From the NCBI RefSeq assembly GCF_000378625.1, contig NZ_KB905175.1, forward strand, positions 1 to 48,472: DNA of 48,472 nucleotides, read 5' to 3'. The stretch is from Colwellia piezophila ATCC BAA-637 (lineage in GTDB: Bacteria > Pseudomonadota > Gammaproteobacteria > Enterobacterales > Alteromonadaceae). The notes below the pieces were generated by a model, which had not been told where the DNA came from, did no database searches, and saw only the letters and a list, made by a program, of their open reading frames with translations. Position numbers and translations under genes: made by a program. This document shows positions 26,460 to 34,524 of this stretch, one piece after another (position 1 is the first letter of the stretch; each line of letters begins with the position of its first letter).

Positions 26460-26534
26460 TCAACAAAACCCTCGAGATGATTTAATAATCACCACGACGA
26501 GAAGGTTAATAATAATTGAGTTAAATTTATGCAT
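26460..26534 (-). CDS. ilvL: ilv operon leader peptide
   Basis: This 24-residue minus-strand ORF begins with the ATG whose complement is at 26532-26534. Its residues are Ile 7-9, Leu 11-12, Val 13-15 and Ile 16-17 in sequence, so ten of eleven residues between 7 and 17 are branched-chain, the exception being Asn10. The C-terminal codons Arg21-Gly22-Phe23 are written CGAGGGTTT. This is a ribosome sensor for charged Ile/Leu/Val tRNAs. It is too short for routine gene calling. Confidence 0.92.
   Translation of the reverse strand: MHKFNSIIINLLVVVIIKSSRGFC
26465..26474 (-). promoter_or_regulatory. ilv antiterminator arm inside the leader ORF
   Basis: AAAACCCTCG on the plus strand is identical to 26401-26410, forming a 10-bp direct repeat. 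On the minus strand it reads CGAGGGTTTT and can pair with the same AAACCCTCG arm at 26431-26423 as the terminator does. Stalling at Ile/Leu/Val codons should leave this arm free and prevent termination. Confidence 0.8.
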
Positions 26535-26608
26535 TTTATCTATTTCTTTGTTTTATTTTGCGTAGACGGATTAGTATTTTTAATCTTTGGTCTCGCTTAC
26601 TTATTAAA

Positions 26609-26638
26609 TTAGTACCATAGCTCTAATCCTAAGTGCAA
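26609..26638 (-). promoter_or_regulatory. candidate ilvLGME promoter
   Basis: On the minus strand TTGCAC (26638-26633) and TACTAA (26614-26609) are 18 bases apart. They sit about 75 bases upstream of the leader ATG and are the best -35/-10 pair I see there. Confidence 0.4.
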
Positions 26639-26746
26639 GGTTTTTTGTTATAGCTTTTTTGTATAGTAATCGACAATCGGTAATAAACGCGTGCTCAGTA
26701 TATTTGAACTACACTGAAAAAAGGGAATAAGTAAAATGGAATTTAT

Positions 26747-28270
26747 ATGTCGCTTTCTTGTGTGTACAGTCGAGCCAGAATTGGTCTTGAATCTCCCCTT
26801 GTTACAGTTGAAGTTCACCTAGCGAATGGACTGCCAGCATTTAATATTGTTGGCTTACCGGAAGCCTCGGTAAAAGAATCAAAGGACAGGGTACGCAGCG
26901 CCATTATCAATTGCGGTTATGAGTTTCCGGCTAAGCGCATCACCATCAATTTAGCACCAGCAGACTTACCCAAAGAAGGTGGACGTTTTGATTTACCTAT
27001 TGCAGTGGGTATTCTTGCCGCGTCCGACCAGCTACCTCCCGTTGATTTATCACAATATGAATTTGCTGGTGAACTGGCTTTGTCAGGCGAACTACGCGCC
27101 ATTGTTGGTGAAATTCCTGTTGCTATGGCAAGTAGTAAAAGTCAGCGAACCTTGATAATTCCCATACAAAACACCGAGCAAGCAAGTTGGGTCAAGCAGG
27201 CAAAAATTCATGGCATTAGCCATTTAACTCAGTTGTTTCCACACTTTGCCGGTCAACAAATTTTACCCTTGGTTACTGAACCGCCCATTGCCGAAACGTT
27301 GGTTGGACAAGTGTCTGATATGAGTGATGTTATGGGACAGCCATTGGCAAAACGTGCTTTAGAAATGGCCGCCAGTGGTGGTCATAATTTATTGTTTATC
27401 GGTCCGCCTGGCACAGGAAAAACCATGTTAGCCAGTCGATTATCCGGAATTTTACCACCGATGACCGAAGAAGAGGCACTAGAAGTCGCGGCTATTCAAT
27501 CGATTAGCCATCAGGATATTACCCGTAACTCTTGGTTTACTCGACCGTTTCGGGCGCCTCATCACACGGCTTCGTCAGCCGCTTTAGTGGGCGGTGGCAG
27601 TCAGCCACAAGCTGGGGAAATTACTTTAGCGCACAATGGCGTGCTGTTTTTAGATGAATTGCCTGAGTTTGAACGAAAAGTATTAGACGTACTACGTGAG
27701 CCAATGGAATCGGGAGAAGTCACTATCTCGCGAGCTTTACACAAACAATGTTTTCCGGCACGTTTTCAACTGATTGCCGCGATGAACCCTAGCCCAACGG
27801 GTTTTTATAACGATAAGCGCAGTAGCCCAGAGCAAGTACTAAGATATTTGAATCGGCTCTCAGGACCTTTTTTGGATAGAATTGATATTCAAATTGAAGT
27901 GGCCAGATTACCTCGCGGTACTTGGGCCCAGAGCAGTCAAAAAAATGAAACAAGTGTCCAAATACAACAGCGAGTGCAAGCCTGCCGGACGATTCAGTTA
28001 CAAAGACAAGGAAAATCCAATGCCCATATCAGTAGTCGCGAGCTGAAACAATATTGCCAGCTAAGTACCGATGATAATGAATTCTTAGAGTTGGCGGTAG
28101 AACAATTGGGCTTATCAACCAGAGCACACCATAAAATTTTAAAAATCGCTCGTACGTTAGCGGATATGGAAAAATCACCAGAAATTCTCCGTAAACACTT
28201 AACCGAAGCGTTATCTTATCGGGCGATGGACAGACTTTTACGTCATTTGACGAGTGCGATTTCCGTTTGA
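26747..28270 (+). CDS. comM: ComM/YifB-family Mg-chelatase-like AAA+ ATPase
   Basis: This 507-residue protein has an N-terminal Lon-protease-like domain (about 1-165) with VEVHLANGLPAFNIVGLPE and VRSAIINCGYEFPAKRITINLAPADLPKEG. An AAA+ domain carries Walker A GPPGTGKT (about 219-226), Walker B VLFLDELPEF, and a C-terminal Mg-chelatase lid. ComM is a helicase that promotes branch migration during natural transformation. The upstream ATG at 26736 is out of frame and has the better ribosome binding site (AAGGGA), but only the 26747 frame encodes ComM. It is divergent from the ilv operon. Confidence 0.93.
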   Translation: MSLSCVYSRARIGLESPLVTVEVHLANGLPAFNIVGLPEASVKESKDRVRSAIINCGYEFPAKRITINLAPADLPKEGGRFDLPIAVGILAASDQLPPVDLSQYEFAGELALSGELRAIVGEIPVAMASSKSQRTLIIPIQNTEQASWVKQAKIHGISHLTQLFPHFAGQQILPLVTEPPIAETLVGQVSDMSDVMGQPLAKRALEMAASGGHNLLFIGPPGTGKTMLASRLSGILPPMTEEEALEVAAIQSISHQDITRNSWFTRPFRAPHHTASSAALVGGGSQPQAGEITLAHNGVLFLDELPEFERKVLDVLREPMESGEVTISRALHKQCFPARFQLIAAMNPSPTGFYNDKRSSPEQVLRYLNRLSGPFLDRIDIQIEVARLPRGTWAQSSQKNETSVQIQQRVQACRTIQLQRQGKSNAHISSRELKQYCQLSTDDNEFLELAVEQLGLSTRAHHKILKIARTLADMEKSPEILRKHLTEALSYRAMDRLLRHLTSAISV

Positions 28271-28286
28271 TTTTACTCGATGCGTT

Positions 28287-29165
28287 TTAAGATATTGAGT
28301 TAAAAAAGGCTTTAATGAGCGGCTGCGCCTTTGATTGATTCAAACAACAAACCCCGAGTTCGAAAGGCTCTATTTCACCGATATTATCGAGATTACTCAC
28401 TCGGTCTTTAACTGGGCTGTTATCCACCACCACTTGCGGAACTATGCCTACACCACAACCTAAAGCAACCATGCTGACCAATGCTTCGTGCCCAGAAACT
28501 GTTGCGTAGATCATTGGTTTACCTTGCTGTTTTTTACGATACCAAAGATCAAATCGTTTTCGTGCAGCGCCATGTTCAGGCAAAATTATCGGAATTTCAG
28601 ACCAAGTTAATATTTTTTGGCTCAGTTGTTGCTGCACCTTGCAGGTCATTGTTGGTGCAATTACCGCCATGGCTATGGTGTCTAAGTGATGAAAATAGAC
28701 ACTGCGCGGTAGTTGCTCGGGGGCTGCAGCGATAGCAAAATCAACCGCTTGATTTTGTACTTGTTCAAGGGCATCAGCAGCATCACCCGTGGTTAACATG
28801 ATCTCTACCAAAGGATGGCGAACACGAAATCGTTCCAGCAAAGGTGGTAAATGGCTGTACGCAGCAGTAACCGAGCAGTAAATATGTAATTTTCCGGTTA
28901 ACTCTACTTGTTTTTCAGCAAGTGATTGCTTAAAACCATGCCACTGCTCAAGCTGTTGTTCAGCATAGGCTTTGAATTTTTTGCCGACATCGGTAAGTAC
29001 CACAGTACGATTGTCACGATGCAGTAACTCGTCGCCAACTTCCTCTTCAAGTCGTTTGATTGCTCTGCTCAGTGTCGATGGGCTGATGTGGTGTGCTTGC
29101 GCGGTTTTACCAAAATGCAAACTTTGGCTCAAATGCGTAAACATAGATAATGCTTTTTGATCCAT
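28287..29165 (-). CDS. ilvY: LysR-family activator of ilvC
   Basis: This 292-residue LysR protein starts with MDQKALSMFTHLSQSLHFGKTAQAHHISPSTLSRAIKRLEEEVG, a typical N-terminal winged helix, followed by an effector domain. Identity with IlvY rests on sequence pattern and on lying divergent from ilvC with 197 bp between. The family member activates ilvC when acetolactate or acetohydroxybutyrate binds. Its 3' end converges with comM, with only 16 bp between. Confidence 0.92.
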   Translation of the reverse strand: MDQKALSMFTHLSQSLHFGKTAQAHHISPSTLSRAIKRLEEEVGDELLHRDNRTVVLTDVGKKFKAYAEQQLEQWHGFKQSLAEKQVELTGKLHIYCSVTAAYSHLPPLLERFRVRHPLVEIMLTTGDAADALEQVQNQAVDFAIAAAPEQLPRSVYFHHLDTIAMAVIAPTMTCKVQQQLSQKILTWSEIPIILPEHGAARKRFDLWYRKKQQGKPMIYATVSGHEALVSMVALGCGVGIVPQVVVDNSPVKDRVSNLDNIGEIEPFELGVCCLNQSKAQPLIKAFFNSIS

Positions 29166-29216
29166 TATTTTTCCGTTGGCGGGATTTTAATCGCGCAGAT
29201 AGATTAATATCATTCA

Positions 29217-29262
29217 TTGCAAAAAACGCAACGTAGTAGTGCGAATATATCACTTTTTGCAA
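29217..29262. promoter_or_regulatory. candidate IlvY operator region
   Basis: Between ilvY and ilvC, TTGCAAAAA (29217-29225) and its reverse complement TTTTTGCAA (29254-29262) form a 9-bp inverted pair, and GCAACGT is repeated at 29228-29234 and 29259-29265. Such repeated TTGCAA-type elements suit a LysR tetramer bound across the divergent promoters. Confidence 0.5.
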
Positions 29263-29362
29263 CGTGATATCTAGGGTATGGTGTTTACATTGAAAAAAAT
29301 ATTGTTAAAAGAACAGTCAGCAAGCTGACTCGATTAATACTCAAGAAATTATAGGAAAGTCC

Positions 29363-30844
29363 ATGAGCAATTATTTTAATACCTTAAGCTTACGTGAAAA
29401 GTTAGGTCAATTAGGCCAATGTCGTTTTATGCAACGTGAAGAATTCAGCGATGGCTGTAACTTCATCAAAGACTGGAACATTGTCATTGTTGGTTGTGGC
29501 TCGCAAGGTTTAAACCAAGGTTTAAACATGCGTGATTCTGGTTTAAATATTTCTTATGCGCTACGTGATGCAGCAATTAGCGAAAAGCGTCAATCATGGC
29601 AGTGGGCTACTGAAAATGGTTTTACTGTTGGCAACTATGCAGAATTGATTCCGCAAGCCGATTTAATATTAAACCTAACACCTGATAAGCAACATACTTC
29701 AGCTGTTACTGCGGTAATGCCGTTGATGAAGCAAGGCGCTACGCTTTCTTACTCACATGGTTTTAATATTGTTGAAGAAGGCATGCAAGTTCGTCCTGAT
29801 ATCACAGTTGTTATGGTTGCACCTAAGTGTCCTGGTACAGAAGTACGTGAAGAGTACAAACGTGGTTTTGGTGTACCAACGCTTATCGCCGTTCACCCAG
29901 AAAATGATCCACAAGGTAACGGTTTAGCGATTGCTAAAGCCTACGCTAGCGCTACTGGAGGTGATAGAGCGGGTGTTCTACAGTCATCTTTCATTGCTGA
30001 AGTTAAGTCTGACTTAATGGGTGAGCAAACTATTCTTTGTGGTATGTTGCAAACGGCTGCTGTTTTAGGTCACAAGCAACTAATCGCCCAAGGCATGGAC
30101 GCAGCTTATGCGCGTAAATTATTACAATACGGCTTAGAGACTACTACTGAAGGTCTTAAGCATGGCGGCATCACTAACATGATGGACCGTTTATCAAACC
30201 CGGCAAAAATCAAAGCCTTTGATATGTCAGAAGAATTAAAAGTGATTTTACGTCCGTTATTTGAAAAACATATGGATGATATTATTGAAGGTCACTTCTC
30301 GAAAACTATGATGGCAGATTGGGCTAATGATGATATTAACTTATTAACATGGCGTGCAGAAACTGCTGAATCTACCTTTGAATTAGCGGCTGATTGCGAA
30401 ACAGAAATTACTGAACAAGAGTATTACGACAAGGGCATTTTTGTCATTGCTATGATCAAAGCTGGCGTTGAACTTGCTTTTGAAGCCATGGTTGCTGCGG
30501 GTATTGTTGAAGAGTCGGCTTATTACGAGTCACTTCATGAAACACCATTAATTGCTAACTGTATTGCACGTAACAAGTTATACGAAATGAACGTGGTAAT
30601 TTCAGATACTGCCGAATACGGTAACTACTTATTTACGCATGCAGCAGTACCGTTACTTGCCGATTTCACGCAAAAATTAACCCTTGAAGAATTAGGCGAA
30701 GGGTTCAAAGACAGTTCGAACAATGTCGATAATGCCCGTTTAATTGAAGTAAACGAAGCTATTCGCAGTCATGGTGTTGAAGTGATTGGTAAAGAATTGC
30801 GTGGTTACATGAAAGATATGAAGAAAATTGCTAGTGCAAAATAA
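29363..30844 (+). CDS. ilvC: ketol-acid reductoisomerase, class II (long form)
   Basis: This 493-residue enzyme has the NADPH-binding loop VGCGSQGLNQGLNMRDSG and the duplicated knotted C-terminal domain of the long class found in enterics. Other landmarks are APKCPGTEVREEYKRGFG, GEQTILCGMLQ and the final region with NYLFTHAAVPLL. It converts acetolactate and acetohydroxybutyrate to the dihydroxy acids that IlvD uses. It is divergent from ilvY and followed by a strong terminator. Confidence 0.96.
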   Translation: MSNYFNTLSLREKLGQLGQCRFMQREEFSDGCNFIKDWNIVIVGCGSQGLNQGLNMRDSGLNISYALRDAAISEKRQSWQWATENGFTVGNYAELIPQADLILNLTPDKQHTSAVTAVMPLMKQGATLSYSHGFNIVEEGMQVRPDITVVMVAPKCPGTEVREEYKRGFGVPTLIAVHPENDPQGNGLAIAKAYASATGGDRAGVLQSSFIAEVKSDLMGEQTILCGMLQTAAVLGHKQLIAQGMDAAYARKLLQYGLETTTEGLKHGGITNMMDRLSNPAKIKAFDMSEELKVILRPLFEKHMDDIIEGHFSKTMMADWANDDINLLTWRAETAESTFELAADCETEITEQEYYDKGIFVIAMIKAGVELAFEAMVAAGIVEESAYYESLHETPLIANCIARNKLYEMNVVISDTAEYGNYLFTHAAVPLLADFTQKLTLEELGEGFKDSSNNVDNARLIEVNEAIRSHGVEVIGKELRGYMKDMKKIASAK

Positions 30845-30880
30845 TACTCGCCTCTTGAAGTAGAGCGGGTATTAGTAACT

Positions 30881-30920
30881 AAAAACGGCAGCTGAATTCA
30901 ACGTCAATGCCGTTTTTTAT
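30881..30920 (+). terminator. rho-independent terminator after ilvC
   Basis: AAAAACGGCA (30881-30890) pairs with TGCCGTTTTT (30908-30917), with a 17-base loop and a T-run in the 3' arm. Confidence 0.85.
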
Positions 30921-31000
30921 TGCCTAATGTTTGCGTATAAAAAATTCGTATTAAGAGATTAATTACCGATTATTAAAACATCTTAACAAGGAAAAAACCT

Positions 31001-31315
31001 ATGTCAGAGTTCAAACAAGTTACCGTCAGCAAAGCAGCCAATGTCTATTTCGATGGCAAAGTCACCAGTCGTAAAATTACCTTTAGTGATGGTAGTTTTA
31101 AAACGTTAGGTATCATGATGCCAGGTGATTATAAGTTTGCTACTAATGAACAAGAACTAATGGAAATCACTGCCGGTGAATGTGAAATTTTACTTGCCGG
31201 TGCCAGTGATTGGCAAAGTATCAGCGCCGGTCAGTCTTTTGAAGTGGCGGCTAATAGCGCTTTTGAAATTAAAGCGAAAACCTTAGTGGATTATTGTTGT
31301 ACTTATATAAGTTAG
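31001..31315 (+). CDS. ppnP: pyrimidine/purine nucleoside phosphorylase PpnP
   Basis: This 104-residue cupin-fold protein (DUF1255, E. coli YaiE) has MMPGDYKFATNEQELMEI and the GECEILL strand followed by SAGQSFEVAANSAFEIK. It phosphorolyses several nucleosides. Start is preceded by AAGGAAAAAACCT. Its last 118 bases are almost duplicated at 33207-33325 on the same strand beyond ilvD. Confidence 0.92.
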   Translation: MSEFKQVTVSKAANVYFDGKVTSRKITFSDGSFKTLGIMMPGDYKFATNEQELMEITAGECEILLAGASDWQSISAGQSFEVAANSAFEIKAKTLVDYCCTYIS

Positions 31316-31378
31316 TTAATACCGGGCTATTGCGATTGAAAGCAACGCAGCATTTGTTGATTTTGACTGACAAGGGTG

Positions 31379-31408
31379 AGCACCTGAGCCGTTAAAGCAT
31401 CAGGTGCT
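31379..31408. terminator. hairpin between convergent ppnP and ilvD
   Basis: AGCACCTGA (31379-31387) and TCAGGTGCT (31400-31408) form a perfect nine-base stem with a 12-base loop. There is no adjacent T-run, so termination is likely but not proven. Confidence 0.5.
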
Positions 31409-31426
31409 GCAAACATATCCCGCTGA

Positions 31427-33106
31427 TTAGTCTATTTCATCGGTAACACAGCCCAGTGATGCCGATTTCACTGTGGCAATATATTTTCTTAATACTCCAC
31501 TGGTTGCCCGATAAGCAGGTTTTACCCAAGCCGCTTTTCGCTTAGCTATTTCAGCCTCATCTACCTTTAGTTCCAAGGTGTTCGAGATAGCATCAATACG
31601 GATAATGTCACCATTTTTTACCAAACCAATCAAGCCGCCTTCAGAAGCTTCAGGGGTAATATGGCCAACGACAAAACCGTGAGAACCACCGGAAAAACGA
31701 CCATCGGTGATTAAAGCCACGTCATTGCCAAGGCCGGCACCCATTACTGCGGAAGTGGGTTTAAGCATTTCTGGCATACCTGGGCCACCTTTGGGTCCAG
31801 AATAACGAATAACGATCACTTCACCTTTTTGCACTTCGGTTGAAATACCTTTAATGGCGGCAAATTCATCATCATAAACTCTTGCCGGACCTTCAAATAT
31901 TTCGCCTTCTTTACCGGTGATTTTAGCCACAGCACCTTCAGCAGCCAAATTACCATAAAGAATTTGTAAGTGGCCGGTAGCTTTGAGGGGATTATCAATA
32001 GGTCTGATGATATCTTGACCTGCTGGCAGACCAGGGACATCTGCAAGATTTTCTGCGATGGTTTTACCGGTAACAGTTAAACAATCGCCGTGCAATAAGC
32101 CTTCAGCCAATAAATATTTCATTACTGCAGGAATGCCGCCAATCGCATGTAAATCTTGCATCAAGTATTCACCAGAGGGCTTTAAGTTGGCCAAGAAGGG
32201 GGTCTTGTCAGCCATAACCTGGAAATCATCTAAGCTTAAGTCAACACCACAAGCACGCGCCATGGCAATCATGTGCATAGTGGCGTTGGTAGAACCGCCT
32301 AAAATCATGATAATGCGTAAGGCATTTTCAAAGGCCTTTTTGGTCATGATGTCTTTTGGTTTGATGTCTTTTTCCATCAAGTTTCTGATGGCATCACCCA
32401 CTTTAGTTAATTCAACTTTTTTCTCATCACTAACCGCGGGGTTGGAAGACGAGTAGGGTAAACTCATGCCTAACGCTTCAATGGCGGAAGACATAGTATT
32501 AGCCGTGTACATGCCGCCACAGGCGCCGGCACCCGGAATAGCATTTTGAATGACGCCTTTATAATCTTCGTCAGAGATAACGCCCTGTAATTTTTTTCCG
32601 TAAGCTTCGAAAGCTGAAACAATGTTCAAGTCTTCACCTTTCCATTTTCCTGCTTTGATAGTACCGCCATAAACTAAGATGGCCGGACGATTTAAACGCG
32701 CTAAAGCAATCATAGCCCCTGGCATATTTTTATCACAGCCAACCACCGGCACAATGGCATCATAATACTGAGCGCTAGCGACCGTTTCGATAGAATCTGC
32801 AATGATGTCACGGGAAACCAACGAATATTTCATGCCATCAGTACCATTGGCAATTCCATCACTGACCCCAATGGTGTGAAATATTAATCCCACTAAATCA
32901 GTTTTTTTTACGCTGGCTTTGACCTGTTTAGCCAGGTCGTTTAAGTGCATGTTGCATGGGTTTCCTTCCCATCCGGTAGAAACAATACCCACCTGAGCTT
33001 TTTTCATGTCTTCTTCGGTCAAACCAACGGCATATAACATGGCTTGTGAAGCAGGTTGTGATTCGTCTAAAGTGATTGTTTTTGAATATTTATTAATTTC
33101 TGACAT
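31427..33106 (-). CDS. ilvD: dihydroxy-acid dehydratase, plant/fungal/Bacteroidota-like type
   Basis: This 559-residue enzyme has three cysteines placed as in [2Fe-2S] DHADs: C51 (EGNPCNMHLNDLAK), C124 (CDKNMPG) and C196 (GACGGMYTANTMSSAIEALG). The motif wording matches the type found in plants, fungi and Bacteroidota rather than the enteric enzyme (CDKITPG, about 616 residues). It dehydrates dihydroxy acids to the 2-oxo acids used by IlvE. It is outside the ilvGME unit, convergent with ppnP, and flanked by a duplicated ppnP 3' end. No other ilvD is seen, so this one presumably completes the pathway. Confidence 0.95.
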   Translation of the reverse strand: MSEINKYSKTITLDESQPASQAMLYAVGLTEEDMKKAQVGIVSTGWEGNPCNMHLNDLAKQVKASVKKTDLVGLIFHTIGVSDGIANGTDGMKYSLVSRDIIADSIETVASAQYYDAIVPVVGCDKNMPGAMIALARLNRPAILVYGGTIKAGKWKGEDLNIVSAFEAYGKKLQGVISDEDYKGVIQNAIPGAGACGGMYTANTMSSAIEALGMSLPYSSSNPAVSDEKKVELTKVGDAIRNLMEKDIKPKDIMTKKAFENALRIIMILGGSTNATMHMIAMARACGVDLSLDDFQVMADKTPFLANLKPSGEYLMQDLHAIGGIPAVMKYLLAEGLLHGDCLTVTGKTIAENLADVPGLPAGQDIIRPIDNPLKATGHLQILYGNLAAEGAVAKITGKEGEIFEGPARVYDDEFAAIKGISTEVQKGEVIVIRYSGPKGGPGMPEMLKPTSAVMGAGLGNDVALITDGRFSGGSHGFVVGHITPEASEGGLIGLVKNGDIIRIDAISNTLELKVDEAEIAKRKAAWVKPAYRATSGVLRKYIATVKSASLGCVTDEID

Positions 33107-33510
33107 GGGTATTAAGTTCCGGCTTATTGATGTCCTACATCATAGAGTTTTCTCTTAAATAAAACTAGCCGAGGGCTGGCATTTTTTCTTCTGAGATATA
33201 ACCAGAGCCAGTGATTGGCAAAGTATCAGCGCCTGCCAGTCTTTTGAAGTGGAGGCTAATAGTGCTTTTGAAATTAAAGCGAAAACCTTAGTAGATTATT
33301 GTTGTACTTAATATAAGTTAGTTAAAACCCCCTAATCATTAAAATAAGCCTGTGAACTATCCGTTATCAGGCTTTAATAAAATTTAACAAGTCAAAATCA
33401 TATCTTTAATATTATTTAATTAGCAAAACTATCTGTTGGATGTTTCATTGGTGGGCAGAATAATAACGACTCACTACAGCAATTTTTATCTAGACAGGAA
33501 TTAAATAATA
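33107..33510. other. intergenic region with ppnP duplication
   Basis: About 400 bases upstream of both ilvD and the GH16-like gene. Besides the ppnP 3' copy at 33207-33325, I see no gene. The ilvD promoter should lie in 33107-33206. Confidence 0.5.
33207..33325 (+). pseudogene. partial duplication of the ppnP 3' end
   Basis: 119 bases match 31202-31319 with five substitutions and one inserted A. The copy reads ASDWQSISACQSFEVEANSA..., continues to VDYCCT, and stops at the TAA at 33309-33311. There is no 5' half or start. The two copies are in the same orientation and flank ilvD as a direct repeat about 2.0 kb apart. Confidence 0.9.
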
Positions 33511-34440
33511 ATGATGTTCTCTACGACACTAGCCAGTATATTCATTGGTAGTATTGCCATGATAAGTAGTCCATTAAGCCAAGCGAAACTTACAGATAAT
33601 ACTGACAAAATTATGTTTGATGATTTTAGCTATAAAACTTTAGCGGATGCGCAAAAGAATGGCTGGGTGCCTCGAACTCAAATAGGCCATCCGGGCATTA
33701 AAGATGCAACTTGGTGGTCAGCAGGCATTAGTTTTCATCCAGACCAAAGCAATGCCAATAATACCGTGATGCGCTTAACGTCAAAAACAGATGGTAGCCA
33801 AGAAAATACTCGTCATACGCAAATCTGTCATCAACGAAAATATCTAGAAGGGACTTATGCCGCACGAGTATATTTTAATGACCGGCCTGATTTTGGTCCA
33901 GACGGCGATGGCATTGTCGAAACTTTTTACACCATAAGTCCGCTCGAAGCGCCAATGGATAAGAATTACAGTGAAATGGATTTTGAATACCTTGCCAATG
34001 GTGGCTGGGGCGAGAAAGAAAATGTATTGTTTTCTACCTCGTGGGAAACATTTCAGCTTGAACCTTGGACAAAGATCAATGCCTTTGATACTTATTCGAA
34101 AAGCCTGCAAGGTTGGAATACCCTAGTATTACAAGTATTTAATAATGAGATTAAATATTATATAAATGGTCATTTATTTTCCTCGCATGGCAGCGAGGTT
34201 TACCCTGAAGTAGCTATGTCAGTAAACTTTAATCTGTGGTTTATTCCAGAGCAAATAGTTGCAAGCACTGAAATGCGTCAATACCATCAAGAGGTGGACT
34301 GGGTATACTTTAATGGCGATAAAAAATTATCGCCTAAAGACGTGCTAAAAGAAGTAACTCGATTACGGGAAAGCAATGTTAAACAGCAAGACACCGTGCC
34401 CCATTGGCAGCCTAAACTTGATAGTTACTGTGGTTTGTAA
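33511..34440 (+). CDS. secreted glycoside hydrolase family 16-like protein
   Basis: This 309-residue protein has a signal peptide (to about residue 25). A beta-jelly-roll sequence follows with the GH16 catalytic pattern E155-M-D157-F-E159 in YSEMDFEYL. Conserved flanking features include YAARVYF (about 116-122) before the motif and WNTLVLQVFNNEIKYYINGHLF after it. GH16 enzymes cleave beta-1,3/1,4 glucans or galactans such as laminarin, agar or carrageenan; the substrate here is unknown. The Gfo/Idh/MocA gene starts 84 bp downstream and may be in the same transcript. Confidence 0.82.
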   Translation: MMFSTTLASIFIGSIAMISSPLSQAKLTDNTDKIMFDDFSYKTLADAQKNGWVPRTQIGHPGIKDATWWSAGISFHPDQSNANNTVMRLTSKTDGSQENTRHTQICHQRKYLEGTYAARVYFNDRPDFGPDGDGIVETFYTISPLEAPMDKNYSEMDFEYLANGGWGEKENVLFSTSWETFQLEPWTKINAFDTYSKSLQGWNTLVLQVFNNEIKYYINGHLFSSHGSEVYPEVAMSVNFNLWFIPEQIVASTEMRQYHQEVDWVYFNGDKKLSPKDVLKEVTRLRESNVKQQDTVPHWQPKLDSYCGL

Positions 34441-34524
34441 TATCGCAAGCTAGTTATAATGAAAGAAAAATCATGGTTTGGCTATCAGCGGAGCCGTGAC
34501 TTTATATATGTAGAGTTGGAGATT

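Noticed and set aside
26736..26819. Short ORF with a better ribosome binding site overlapping the comM start
   Set aside because: The frame is only 27 codons and has no features. It might influence comM translation, but there is not enough support.
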